Below the pieces are notes generated by a model. That model was not told where the DNA came from and did not search any database. It saw nothing but the letters and a program-made list of their open reading frames with translations. Source: a virus. From it: DNA of 24,105 nt. The DNA lies in IMG/VR virus record IMGVR_UViG_3300030110_001834, positions 1-24,105 of that record; one strand, written 5' to 3'. A program made the translations under genes and the position numbers. Positions 16,771 to 24,105 of this stretch are shown here, in pieces. Every line of letters starts with the position of its first letter. The first letter of the stretch is position 1.

Positions 16771-17270
16771 TACTCAGCACCTAATCCAAATATTAAAAAT
16801 ACTACTCCAAAAATTACTATTACCGCCCCAACTACCCCTAAAACTAGTTTTGCTAGTTGTTCTATTAATATGTCTTCTTCTTTTTTTGCTGCCACCCTAG
16901 CGGCTGCATTTGCCTTGCGTTTTACCTCACGTTTCTTTTCAATTTTAGCCGCTTCTTTTTTGATCTTAACCCAACGGTGAGTCTGACCTTTTCGGGAATA
17001 GTACGTCCCAACCTTATCCATCATTTTTTCGATGCGTTCTTCTTGTTGGTCAATCGTTATTGCTTCTTCTAGTGCGGAACCTGTCATTAAATCATCAGTG
17101 CCAGCTCGCCTAGCATTGGCAATATGTTCTTCCACTTTCTTCTTGGCGGTGAAGAATTTGCCGACTTCCCCCGCCATATCTTCGACTTCTTTCTTTTTAG
17201 CAATCGCACCCTGAACCATGACAAACGCGCTGTCCAAGGCTTTGATCGCTAACATTGCTTCACCTATCAC
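16770..17270 (-). CDS. Coiled-coil protein with C-terminal membrane anchor
   Basis: 166 residues. An amphipathic N-terminus (about 1-25), a strongly charged helical middle rich in K and E (about 25-135), and one hydrophobic segment at about 142-163 (LVLGVVGAVIVIFGVVFLIF) followed by four residues: a tail-anchored topology. Hypothetical proteins with this layout are frequent in marine podovirus genomes near tail and lysis genes (recollection, not a search). It is not a canonical inner-membrane spanin, whose anchor is N-terminal. The start is ambiguous: GTG at 17270 has AGAGGA upstream, while an ATG at 17255 has AGGTGA just upstream; the longer form is given. The stop overlaps the lipase start (TAATG). 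A role at the membrane during entry or lysis is inferred. Confidence 0.75.
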   Translation of the reverse strand: MIGEAMLAIKALDSAFVMVQGAIAKKKEVEDMAGEVGKFFTAKKKVEEHIANARRAGTDDLMTGSALEEAITIDQQEERIEKMMDKVGTYYSRKGQTHRWVKIKKEAAKIEKKREVKRKANAAARVAAKKEEDILIEQLAKLVLGVVGAVIVIFGVVFLIFGLGAE

Positions 17271-17433
17271 TTTCGATCCTCTGGCACATTGCCGCTATAT
17301 TGTTATTATTTAAAATAATTCTTTGAGCAAACCTTTCGCAATTAGTCTTTTGCTCAAAGCACAACGCGCCATCGTCACAATCAGATACTGCGGCAATTCC
17401 TCCGATAATCAAAACCAGAATATAAATATTCAT
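17260..17433 (-). CDS. 57-residue cysteine-containing peptide with hydrophobic N-terminus
   Basis: A short gene filling the gap between the 120-residue protein and the membrane-anchored protein. ATG at 17433, TGA at 17260-17262, 57 residues. Residues 2-16 are hydrophobic (NIYILVLIIGGIAAV) and would serve as a signal peptide or anchor; the rest is polar with four cysteines (C19, C25, C32, C50). The cysteine at 19 is preceded by V-S-D, so it is not a lipobox. The ribosome site is weak (AAAGA); the start lies nine bases after the preceding stop, so re-initiation is possible. It overlaps the GTG start of the next gene. Likely an envelope peptide of the lysis region; function unknown. An ATG at 17440 is in another frame. 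Confidence 0.55.
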   Translation of the reverse strand: MNIYILVLIIGGIAAVSDCDDGALCFEQKTNCERFAQRIILNNNNIAAMCQRIESDR

Positions 17434-17442
17434 TGTTCATCT

Positions 17443-17805
17443 TTACAGAGCTTTAATACGGTCTATTTCAGTCTGTATTGCATCGGTTAAAGTTGAGCTG
17501 TAAGTCGCGTTAGCCGCATAACGAGCTTTGTCAGCCTCAAGCATTCCTGCTGCGGGGTTTACCCAACCACTAACATCGCCCCAAGAGCTACCGTCATAAG
17601 TATGCTTACCGCCTTGCCATCCATCAGGAGCTGTTACGCCTGAGTGCAGAGTAGCGTTGCTTGCATTAAGGTCACCGATATCAAAATCGTTGCCGCCGTT
17701 GTTACGCACAGTGGCATTAGGTGTTGCTGAAAGATCGACATTAACGCTGTCGTCAAAAACATAAACGCTTACGTTGCCGTCATTTCTAGTTATAGTCTGG
17801 CTCAT
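17443..17805 (-). CDS. Small protein following the fibres, possible fibre accessory
   Basis: A 120-residue acidic protein with no signal or membrane segment. The N-terminal half is beta-rich (SQTITRNDGNVSVYVF), followed by a segment with GDLNASNATLHSGVTAPDGW and KHTYDGSSWGDV, and a helical C-terminal tail (LTDAIQTEIDRIKAL). Short proteins with a similar 'NATLHxGVTxPDxW...YDGxxW' pattern occur after fibre genes in marine phages; I recall the pattern but cannot name a family. The ATG overlaps the fibre stop by one base (TAATG), with GGAG eight bases upstream. Position right after three fibres suggests a fibre assembly factor or small virion protein, but function is unknown. Confidence 0.75.
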   Translation of the reverse strand: MSQTITRNDGNVSVYVFDDSVNVDLSATPNATVRNNGGNDFDIGDLNASNATLHSGVTAPDGWQGGKHTYDGSSWGDVSGWVNPAAGMLEADKARYAANATYSSTLTDAIQTEIDRIKAL

Positions 17806-20384
17806 TATGAGTCTCCATTTAAAAGTAAAGATGTTGTTGAAATTGCTAGTCCTGCATTAACGCTAGGGTCACCTGCTGAACTTGAAAAGCCACCAGAAGT
17901 GGTGACGTAATATTTGGTTCCTACTGTCAGGGGTAGATCACCATAAGTCGCTGTAGCTGAATAACCGTGATAACTATTACCCGCACTTTGAAAAGCTATT
18001 AAGGTTTTGGCATTAGTCGAATCATAAGCCTGACCTACTTCACCCATACCTCCCCCAGCATCTAACACTACCGCTGTATCAAAAGAGATAGAAGTTCCAG
18101 AAACTGTGCCCGCTATGGTGGCGGCATTGCCTTGCGCGTAAGAAATTATTACTTTCCCCGCGCCAGCGTCATAAGAAGCGTTGTTGTAACTCGTACCACC
18201 TGCGTTATACACCCCAGAGGAACCGAAGCTAATAGAAGTGCCACTTATCGTTCCCACAATCGCAGTGCCGTAATTAGAGTTGTTCGTATCTCTGTAACAA
18301 AACACCACTTTGTTGTTCGTAGAGTCAAAACAACCACCCAGATTATCCATTTGTGCGCTAAGAAAAACTTGTGCAGAACCGAAGCTAATAGAAGTGCCAC
18401 TCACCGTTCCAACAACAGCCGTACCGTAAGATGAATTACCCGCATCGCGGTAAGCAATAGCTACTTTTTGAGCGTTACTATCGTAAACAGCGGTAATATC
18501 TCCCGCTACTTCTGAACTGTTCCAAGCCGTTTTAGTTCCAAATGAAATAGAAGTCCCAGAAACAGTTCCTACAATGCCTGTACCATAATTTGAATTTGAC
18601 GTATCTCTAAAACCAATAACCACCTTCTGTGCATTTGCATCATAGGCAATCGACATAGGATCACCCGCAGCACTAGAACTTAAAAATGCAATTTTAGTCC
18701 CAAAGCTAATAGACGTTCCAGAAACTGTCCCTACAATAGCTGTCGGATAGTTTGAGTTAGACCCATCCGTGTATATGATAACTACCTTTTGGGCGTTAGC
18801 GTCATAAGCTGCATTTACACTGTATACAGCGCCGGGAGATGCAGCTTGGAAAATTGCAGCAGTACCGTAACTAGCACTGGTTCCGCTCACGGTTCCCACT
18901 ATCGCATAACCATTTAAACCATAGGAATAGGCTATTACCATTTTTCCTGCATTAGCGTCAAAAGCCACCCCTGACATAGCGCTTGGCGAACCACTTGTTT
19001 CAAAAGCTACAAGAGAACCTGCTGACAAGCCCGAACCGCTTGCTACACCCGTTACCGTACCACCCTGCACGATAATGCTACCCGCAGCAGAGGCTGATAT
19101 TGCGCTGTCGGCTACGCCTACGAAGGCTTGGGCGGTGAGGTTTGAGGGAGATTGTTCATAAACTTTAGCGTAACCATAGTTATCCCCTGCTCCGTTATTA
19201 CCTGCAACAATTATGGAAAGCGTATCGGGATCGTATACATTAGCGTTGTATTGCCAAGCGGTTGAGTACACTTCAATTTGCGAGTCAACGGTAATAGTCG
19301 TTCCACTGGTACTGAAAAATTGAAGATAAGTCTTAGTGCTTGCAAAATAACTTAAAGCTATAGAAGAACTTTGGTCACTATAAATTGCGTGTTGCATTTC
19401 TGTATCACTACCAATAGCTGTAGCACTTCCATAACTTATACTAGCGCCCGATATAGTCCCTGCAATACAATATCCCGCACCGCTTTCTCGCCAAAAATTA
19501 ACAATAGCGTTAGCCGATTTGTCATAATCCATTGCCGTGTTGTTGTAATAACCGTGATGATTAGTCGTTGTGTACGCTTGTTGTCTAGCTCCAAAAGTCA
19601 CACTAGTTCCAGAAATAGTAGCAACGTAATTGGCAATTTGATAATTAGGTGAAGGAATTTCCCAAGCACCTACAACGACTTTGTTTTGGTTTGTGTCGTA
19701 AGCACAGCAGATGTCGTAAGCTACATAACTAGAATATGTCCAATCCAATACTGAACCAAAAGAAATCGAGCTGTCAGATGCGGGGGTAGCTACCACGGCT
19801 CTACTTGCAGGGCTTGAACCAGAATCCCGCCAGACAATTAACGACTTAGTAGTGGAAGGATCATACATACAATCAAAGTTACTTACGTTACTAGAAGAAA
19901 AAGTTTCAGTTGCGCCAAAGCTAATGGTGTTTGTGGCTGCTGTCACCGTACCCATCAAAGCTTTTCCTTGCGAACTGCTTGTAAAAATAATTAAGTGTTT
20001 ATCTAAATTTGAATCATAGGTTGCTGCTTGATAGTCAGACATTGCAGCAGAAAGAACGACTACAGGAGTTCCCCACGTTATTGTGCCGCCTGATATGCTT
20101 CCCACTGTTGCTGTTGGGTAGTCTCCACTACTCATATTAGCCCACCAAGCAACTACTCGATCTTGAGTTGTGTCGTAAGTTAAGACACAGTAATAAGCCA
20201 TTCCCGACCCACTAAAATTGGCAGACAGCGCCCCTAAAGAAGGACTACCCAAAGAAACCCCACTCACTGTACCATCGCTATTAAGAACTACTGGCGCTTT
20301 TGAAGATATCCCACTACCGCTGTCGGTAAAGGTCAGTTGTTTGGCACTAGCCCCTGCTGGGAGTAAATCAGATAAATTGCTCAC
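17805..20384 (-). CDS. Fibre-like double beta-propeller protein C
   Basis: 859 residues, the longest complete member of the tandem family. It has the same N-terminus (SNLSDLLPAGAS, APVVLNSDGTV). A first, degenerate set of seven repeats spans about residues 50-410, a linker module (NLTAQAFVGVADSAIS, residue 415 on) follows, then a second, much more regular set of seven (YDANAQKVVIxYxD and VGTVSGTSISFG) spans about 465-810, and a YYV...AGLAIS C-terminal module closes it. It looks like a two-propeller version of gene B. The start is GTG in a GTGA overlap with gene B, supported by GGAG nine bases upstream. The stop forms TAATG with the next gene. Tail-fibre function is inferred from architecture, not from a recognised family. 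Confidence 0.8.
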   Translation of the reverse strand: MSNLSDLLPAGASAKQLTFTDSGSGISSKAPVVLNSDGTVSGVSLGSPSLGALSANFSGSGMAYYCVLTYDTTQDRVVAWWANMSSGDYPTATVGSISGGTITWGTPVVVLSAAMSDYQAATYDSNLDKHLIIFTSSSQGKALMGTVTAATNTISFGATETFSSSNVSNFDCMYDPSTTKSLIVWRDSGSSPASRAVVATPASDSSISFGSVLDWTYSSYVAYDICCAYDTNQNKVVVGAWEIPSPNYQIANYVATISGTSVTFGARQQAYTTTNHHGYYNNTAMDYDKSANAIVNFWRESGAGYCIAGTISGASISYGSATAIGSDTEMQHAIYSDQSSSIALSYFASTKTYLQFFSTSGTTITVDSQIEVYSTAWQYNANVYDPDTLSIIVAGNNGAGDNYGYAKVYEQSPSNLTAQAFVGVADSAISASAAGSIIVQGGTVTGVASGSGLSAGSLVAFETSGSPSAMSGVAFDANAGKMVIAYSYGLNGYAIVGTVSGTSASYGTAAIFQAASPGAVYSVNAAYDANAQKVVIIYTDGSNSNYPTAIVGTVSGTSISFGTKIAFLSSSAAGDPMSIAYDANAQKVVIGFRDTSNSNYGTGIVGTVSGTSISFGTKTAWNSSEVAGDITAVYDSNAQKVAIAYRDAGNSSYGTAVVGTVSGTSISFGSAQVFLSAQMDNLGGCFDSTNNKVVFCYRDTNNSNYGTAIVGTISGTSISFGSSGVYNAGGTSYNNASYDAGAGKVIISYAQGNAATIAGTVSGTSISFDTAVVLDAGGGMGEVGQAYDSTNAKTLIAFQSAGNSYHGYSATATYGDLPLTVGTKYYVTTSGGFSSSAGDPSVNAGLAISTTSLLLNGDS
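17950..19010 (-). repeat. Second (regular) seven-fold propeller repeat of fibre C
   Basis: Seven units with YDANAQKVVIxYxD and GTVSGTSISFG strands, the most uniform array in the window. It follows the NLTAQAFVGVADSAIS linker and ends in the YYV C-terminal module. Boundaries are approximate. Confidence 0.7.
19140..20240 (-). repeat. First (degenerate) seven-fold propeller repeat of fibre C
   Basis: Seven YD-type first strands can be counted (from LTYDTTQDRVVAWW to NVYDPDTLSIIVAG), but second strands are divergent (GSISGGTITWG, ATPASDSSISFG, ATISGTSVTFG). This array is clearly older or under weaker constraint than the second array of the same protein. Boundaries are approximate. Confidence 0.65.
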
Positions 20385-21871
20385 GATGTGTACTCCAGAT
20401 TAATTGCTGTGGCCGACAGAGCTTTACCCGCTTTGACGCTACTGCTCACAGTCGTTATTGTCCCATCGTCCTGCACATAGTAATCGCTTGCAGGAGTCAA
20501 CGAGCTTAGACCTGTGGCTGCTATGCCGCCTTTGATGGTGATGTTCCCACGGGCTGCGCTTGAGATGGCTGCGTCTGATATGCCGAGGAAATTTGTTGAG
20601 GTGAGGTTTGTTGCTGAGTCCGTGTAAACCACTCCAGTTGCATGACTTGAACTAGTCACATCTGCATAGGAAAAAAGAAGGTTATTTGTGCTTGCATCAA
20701 ACGCGGCTGACATAGTTCCACTTACTTGTGTGCTTGCTATTAAAAACGGAGTGCTAAATGTAATTCCCGTACCAGAAACTGTTCCTCTCACCGCATACCC
20801 GTAAAAAGGAGATACGCTATTACAGTAAGCAACGATAGTTTTATTAAGGTTAGTGTCAAACGCTGCCCTAGCTATTGGGCCAGTAGAAGCACTGTTAAAT
20901 ACCTCTGCCGTACCAAAAGCGATAGTGTTAGTGCCGCCGCCTGTCACTGTCCCAACGATACCCGTCCCGTAAGCTGAATTACCTGCGTCACTATAGGCAA
21001 TCACAACTTTATTTTGAGAAGAGTCAAAATCACTTACTACAGAATTAGTGCTTGCAGCCTCAAAATTAGCAGAAGCGCCTAATGTTATACTTGTTCCGCT
21101 GATTTCACCTACTTTAGCTTTGCCGTAACCAGACCCTGCATCATGTCGATAAGCTATTACTGTTCGATCTGTGTTGGAATCGTATGTAACAGAGTGATAA
21201 CTTGTTTGTCCCGTTTCAATAGTTGCTTCTGATCCAAAAGATATACTCGTTCCGCTAACCGTCCCAACAATAGCTGTGCCATAATCTGAATTGCCATCAT
21301 CTCTAAAAGCTATGACTACCTTATTAGCTGTTGAATCAAAATCTATACCATCTGGGCCTATGTTGGTTGTGTTCGCTGAATTAAACGCGACTTTAGTTCC
21401 AAAGGATATACTGGTTCCGCTTACGGTTCCTACAATTCCATAACCATAACCGTAAGTACCACTAGGAAACTGTCCATACCTGAATGCAATAACAATTTTG
21501 TTTGAATTAGAATCAAACGTAACAGCCATACTTTCTGAATTGTCTGACTCAAAAGCCACGCGAGTTCCAAAAGAAACACTAGTTCCGCTAATTGTTCCTA
21601 CGATGGCATAACCAACACCACCGTTTCCTCCATAAACAACCACAACTTTGTTAGCATTTGAGTCATAAACAGAAGACATGCTGCCAACTGAATCGGTATC
21701 GAAAACTACAGGAGTTCCTATCCCCTCGTTACCACTTGACTCACCAACCTCACTTACTGTCCCATCGCTATTTAAGACAACAGGCTTACCAGACGAGGTG
21801 ACGTTACCACTTGCTGTGAAACTTACTTGCTTACCCGCTCCCGCAGGAAAAAGATCGCTTAGATTCGTCAT
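20381..21871 (-). CDS. Fibre-like beta-propeller protein B
   Basis: A 496-residue paralogue of its two neighbours and the simplest of the three. Residues 1-40 are the shared N-terminal segment (NLSDLFPAGAGK, then KPVVLNSDGTV), a likely virion-attachment part. About residues 52-425 hold seven propeller repeats, recognised by a YD/FD-x5-NKxVIAYxD strand and the GTVSGTSISFG strand. About 425-496 form the C-terminal module (TNFLGISDAAIS, SDYYVQDDGTI, GKALSATAINL). The ATG start overlaps the stop of gene A as ATGA, with an AAGGA about nine bases upstream, so translational coupling is likely. There is no signal peptide or membrane segment. A receptor-binding or fibre role is inferred; an alternative is a capsid surface decoration protein. 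Confidence 0.8.
   Translation of the reverse strand: MTNLSDLFPAGAGKQVSFTASGNVTSSGKPVVLNSDGTVSEVGESSGNEGIGTPVVFDTDSVGSMSSVYDSNANKVVVVYGGNGGVGYAIVGTISGTSVSFGTRVAFESDNSESMAVTFDSNSNKIVIAFRYGQFPSGTYGYGYGIVGTVSGTSISFGTKVAFNSANTTNIGPDGIDFDSTANKVVIAFRDDGNSDYGTAIVGTVSGTSISFGSEATIETGQTSYHSVTYDSNTDRTVIAYRHDAGSGYGKAKVGEISGTSITLGASANFEAASTNSVVSDFDSSQNKVVIAYSDAGNSAYGTGIVGTVTGGGTNTIAFGTAEVFNSASTGPIARAAFDTNLNKTIVAYCNSVSPFYGYAVRGTVSGTGITFSTPFLIASTQVSGTMSAAFDASTNNLLFSYADVTSSSHATGVVYTDSATNLTSTNFLGISDAAISSAARGNITIKGGIAATGLSSLTPASDYYVQDDGTITTVSSSVKAGKALSATAINLEYTS
20640..21735 (-). repeat. Seven-fold propeller repeat of fibre B
   Basis: Seven units with YD/FD...NKxVIAYxD strands; the second strand varies (GTISGTSVSFG, GTVSGTSISFG, GEISGTSITLG, GTVTGGGTNTIAFG). 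The last unit ends in ATGVVYTDSATNLTS and runs into the C-terminal module. Boundaries are approximate. Confidence 0.7.
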
Positions 21872-24105
21872 CCTGTGTAATCCTTGATATTAATTTGTGT
21901 GGCTGTGATTGCTTTGCCGATAAGGTAAGTCGAACTTACATCCGCTGTTGTGTATTGATAAACTTTGTCTTCCCCTCTTCCAATAATAAAAATTTTAGTT
22001 CCATCTGCGTTAAATCTAATATCTGACGGGTTACCATCAGTGGAAGTTAAACTTATAGAGTCATAAGAGGCAGTTGAAAGATCATAGCCTGAAGTTAAGG
22101 AGTATTGAAAAGCAGTGTCATTAGAATCGCACAAAATAAACATTCTTGTACCATCAGGACTAAATGCTAACCCTGATCCGTCTGTTCCTTGTGCATTAAA
22201 ATCATAGTAAACAGAATCATAAGACGCTGTAGATAAATCAAAAGCAGAAGACAACCCATATTGAAAAACATATTCATACTGCGCCCCTACAATATACATT
22301 TTTGTGCCATCTGCATTGAACCGTATACTGTTAGGTAAATTGTCTTGAGGAGATACATCCAAACTTACTGAGTCATAAGAAGCAGTAGATAAATCAAAAC
22401 CACTCGACAATGAGTATTGATACACAGCATCATTATCTCTGCATACAATATACATTTTCGTGCCATCATTATTAAAAGTCATACCCATTGGTCTGGGAGA
22501 TTGTGATGAAACACTAAAAGAAACTGAGTCGTAAGAAGCAGTAGAAACCGTAAAAGCGGTAGATAAGCTGTATTGGTAAACAGTGTCGTTTGTATAACCA
22601 ACAACATACATTTTTGTGCCATCTGTGTTAAAAGCTAAATCAGTAGGTGCAGTATCCTGACTTGCCACCGAAAAACTACTGACTAGAGCGGCTGTACCAA
22701 GATCATAAGTAGGCAACGCTGTTGGCGATTGAATGCTGCCATTTGTCTGAACGTAGTAATCAGAACCTATTGTCAAACCTGTTTGCACCTCGTTACGACT
22801 ACCCCAAGTGTTAATAGTGCCTGTGGCTGTGTCGCTGATGGCTCCAGAGGCAATGCCTAAGAGGTTGGTTGAGGTGAGGTTTGTTGTAGTATTAGGAGGG
22901 GTGTAAATGAGTCCTTCACCCCCACCTGTGGTGCTATTAAAAAAGGAATAAGCGACTTTGTTGCTATCAGGATCGAAAACAGGTTGGTGCGGATTAGTAT
23001 TACCCGCAATAAGTTGAAAGGGTGTAGTAAAAGTAACACTCGTCCCACTAATAGTAGCGTTAACTGCTGTGCCGTAATAGCTACTGCCACCATCTCGATA
23101 AACAATTACTACTTTGTTAGTGTTAGAGTCATAACAACCTTTTATTTGGTCGGTTGTGGCATCTTCAAAAGCTGCGGCTGTCCCGAAAGAGATAGAAGTC
23201 CCTGAAACAGTTCCGACAATAGAACTTCCGTAATCTGAGTTGTTTACGTCTTTAAAACTAATTAAAGTTTTATTTGCATTAACGTCATAGACAGACGCAA
23301 AAGAAAAGCCTCCTGTCCCTGTATGAAAAGTTGTTGCTGAACCAAAGCTTACAGAAGTACCACTTACCGTTCCCACAATACCTTTTGAATAGCCATCACC
23401 CGCATTGTAATAAGCAGTAACAACTTTGTTAGCGTTAGAATCAAATGCTGAACTTGTAGGGTAAGTAGCAGACGAGTTAAAAACCACTGCACTACCGAAA
23501 GAAATCGAAGTACCAGAAACGGTTCCCACAACAGCAGTGCCGTAGTTGCTATTTCCCGCATCTGTATAACTATTATAAACCCTATCGGTACTTGTGTCGT
23601 AGACCGCAGAGTTATAGTTATTACTAGAGCTAGAAAACACAACAGCACTTCCGAACGAAATAGAAGTTCCTGAAACTGTTCCCACAATCGCAGTTCCGTA
23701 ATAGCTGTTATCAGTGTCTTGATAAAAAAGAACAACATTACCCGAATCGGGATCAAAGACAACCGACTGATCGGCTGCTCTATTTCCAGTTACCGTTACT
23801 GGACTCCCAAAACTTATAGAGGTTCCACTCACTGTACCTATAACTACTTTTCCTTTTCCAAAAGCGTCATCAGCATCCGAATAAAACACCACAACTTTGT
23901 CGTTTGCAGTGTCATAAGCAGCAGCCAAACCATTAACTGATACTGACGCAAATGTGGTAGCTGATCCCGCTGCTTCAGTAACGCTTGATTCAGAAATAGC
24001 CGCAGCCTTCCCCGCCGCCGTGAGAATAACAGGCGCACCAGAACTAATAGTCCCGTCAGCTACAAAGTCTGTGTTGTTTTGACCGCCACCTGCTGGCAGC
24101 AGATC
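21868..24105 (-). CDS. Fibre-like beta-propeller protein A (5' end cut by window edge)
   Basis: Partial gene; 745 codons are visible and the frame stays open to the right edge. A TTG at 23928 could be taken as a start, but the 59 codons upstream encode an N-terminus (DLLPAGGG..., then a GAPVIL stretch) that matches the starts of the two downstream paralogues, so only about five codons (M-x-N-L-S) are missing. By eye there are seven repeats of the form YDxxxNKVVxxYxD...YGxAxVGTVSGTSISFG, suggesting a seven-bladed propeller. A TNLLGIASGAIS module follows, then a YYV...GKAI C-terminal module into which five repeats of a second kind (FNxDGTKMYIV...VYQYSL) are inserted. Probably a tail fibre or receptor-binding protein; this is inferred from repeat architecture and phage context, as no enzymatic motif is seen. 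It shares an ATGA overlap with the next gene. Confidence 0.75.
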   Translation of the reverse strand, partial: DLLPAGGGQNNTDFVADGTISSGAPVILTAAGKAAAISESSVTEAAGSATTFASVSVNGLAAAYDTANDKVVVFYSDADDAFGKGKVVIGTVSGTSISFGSPVTVTGNRAADQSVVFDPDSGNVVLFYQDTDNSYYGTAIVGTVSGTSISFGSAVVFSSSSNNYNSAVYDTSTDRVYNSYTDAGNSNYGTAVVGTVSGTSISFGSAVVFNSSATYPTSSAFDSNANKVVTAYYNAGDGYSKGIVGTVSGTSVSFGSATTFHTGTGGFSFASVYDVNANKTLISFKDVNNSDYGSSIVGTVSGTSISFGTAAAFEDATTDQIKGCYDSNTNKVVIVYRDGGSSYYGTAVNATISGTSVTFTTPFQLIAGNTNPHQPVFDPDSNKVAYSFFNSTTGGGEGLIYTPPNTTTNLTSTNLLGIASGAISDTATGTINTWGSRNEVQTGLTIGSDYYVQTNGSIQSPTALPTYDLGTAALVSSFSVASQDTAPTDLAFNTDGTKMYVVGYTNDTVYQYSLSTAFTVSTASYDSVSFSVSSQSPRPMGMTFNNDGTKMYIVCRDNDAVYQYSLSSGFDLSTASYDSVSLDVSPQDNLPNSIRFNADGTKMYIVGAQYEYVFQYGLSSAFDLSTASYDSVYYDFNAQGTDGSGLAFSPDGTRMFILCDSNDTAFQYSLTSGYDLSTASYDSISLTSTDGNPSDIRFNADGTKIFIIGRGEDKVYQYTTADVSSTYLIGKAITATQINIKDYTG
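21945..22710 (-). repeat. Five-fold DGTKMY propeller repeat inserted in fibre A
   Basis: Five units of about 48 residues with the pattern FNxDGTKMYIVGxxNDxVYQYSLSxxFDLSTASYDSVS. The last lacks the trailing LSTASYDS strand, while a related strand (YDLGTAALVSSFSV) precedes the first, as expected for ring closure. The pattern resembles NHL/YVTN-type propellers. It differs from the other repeats in this gene. Boundaries are approximate. Confidence 0.7.
22905..24000 (-). repeat. Seven-fold propeller repeat of fibre A
   Basis: About 48-residue units within gene A, each with a YD/FD...NKVV strand and a VGTVSGTSISFG strand. Seven first-strand motifs can be counted. The sixth unit is variant (ATISGTSVTF) and the seventh lacks the second strand, which would fit closure of the last blade by the N-terminal strand. 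Boundaries are approximate. Confidence 0.7.

Noticed and set aside
16770-17270. Membrane-anchored coiled-coil protein as an Rz-type inner-membrane spanin
   Set aside because: Its only membrane segment is at the C-terminus, opposite to the Rz topology.
17260-17433. 57-residue peptide as a second lipoprotein (Rz1-like)
   Set aside because: The first cysteine is preceded by V-S-D, which does not fit a lipobox, and no proline-rich stretch is present.
22857-23762. Minus-strand frames of 82 and 132 codons within fibre A
   Set aside because: They are alternative frames of the repeat array; their translations are Leu/Thr/Phe-rich without motifs, while the main frame has clear periodic repeats.
23928-23930. 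TTG at 23928 as the start of fibre A
   Set aside because: The frame stays open to the edge and the upstream residues match the conserved N-termini of the two paralogues, so the real start lies just outside the window.
17805-24105. Diversity-generating retroelement or phase-variable cassette in the fibre genes
   Set aside because: No reverse transcriptase, template repeat or inverted-repeat-flanked invertible segment was seen, and repeat differences are mostly synonymous third-position changes rather than adenine-directed.

Overview
The window reads as part of a tailed dsDNA phage genome, most probably a marine, podovirus-like phage infecting a Gram-negative bacterium, perhaps an alphaproteobacterium. 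I infer this from several things: a lysis module with a 3TM, GTA-type holin and a GH24 lysozyme, a P22 gp10-like tail/stabilisation protein, proteins of types I know from uncultured marine podoviruses, and a giant 'polyvalent' internal virion protein. No integrase, repressor, replication gene, terminase, portal or major capsid gene is visible, so lifestyle and host are not settled by this piece.

Every supported gene lies on the minus strand and is read from the right edge to the left. Neighbouring genes overlap (ATGA, GTGA, TAATG) or lie at most about 42 bases apart. The plus-strand open frames are shadows of these genes. No promoter, intrinsic terminator, tRNA, CRISPR array or insertion sequence was found.

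Layout in transcription order. (1) 24105-17443: three tandem paralogous fibre-like proteins built from beta-propeller repeats (the first lacks only about five N-terminal codons at the window edge), then a small companion protein. (2) 17433-14884: lysis and envelope module: a 57-residue cysteine-containing peptide with a hydrophobic N-terminus, a coiled-coil protein with a C-terminal membrane anchor, a class 3 lipase, a small lipoprotein, a holin and a muramidase. (3) 14881-12111: two virion/tail structural proteins, the first resembling P22 gp10. (4) 12108-75: five proteins that look like an internal virion (DNA ejection) cassette: a 623-residue cysteine-repeat protein, three glycine-rich or coiled-coil proteins, and a 2107-residue protein with a cysteine motif, an FtsK-gamma-like winged helix, an AT-hook-like basic motif, a zincin HExxH domain and hydrophobic C-terminal segments.

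Working model (inference): the fibres and gp10-like tail bind the host, the cysteine-repeat and giant proteins travel in the capsid and help DNA cross the envelope (peptidase plus DNA-binding plus membrane segments), and late in infection the holin releases both lysozyme and lipase. The most notable points are the regular seven-blade count in four propellers, a different five-blade propeller spliced into one fibre's C-terminal module, a lipase where spanins would be expected, one cysteine bracket motif shared by two virion proteins, and the DNA-binding modules of the giant protein.
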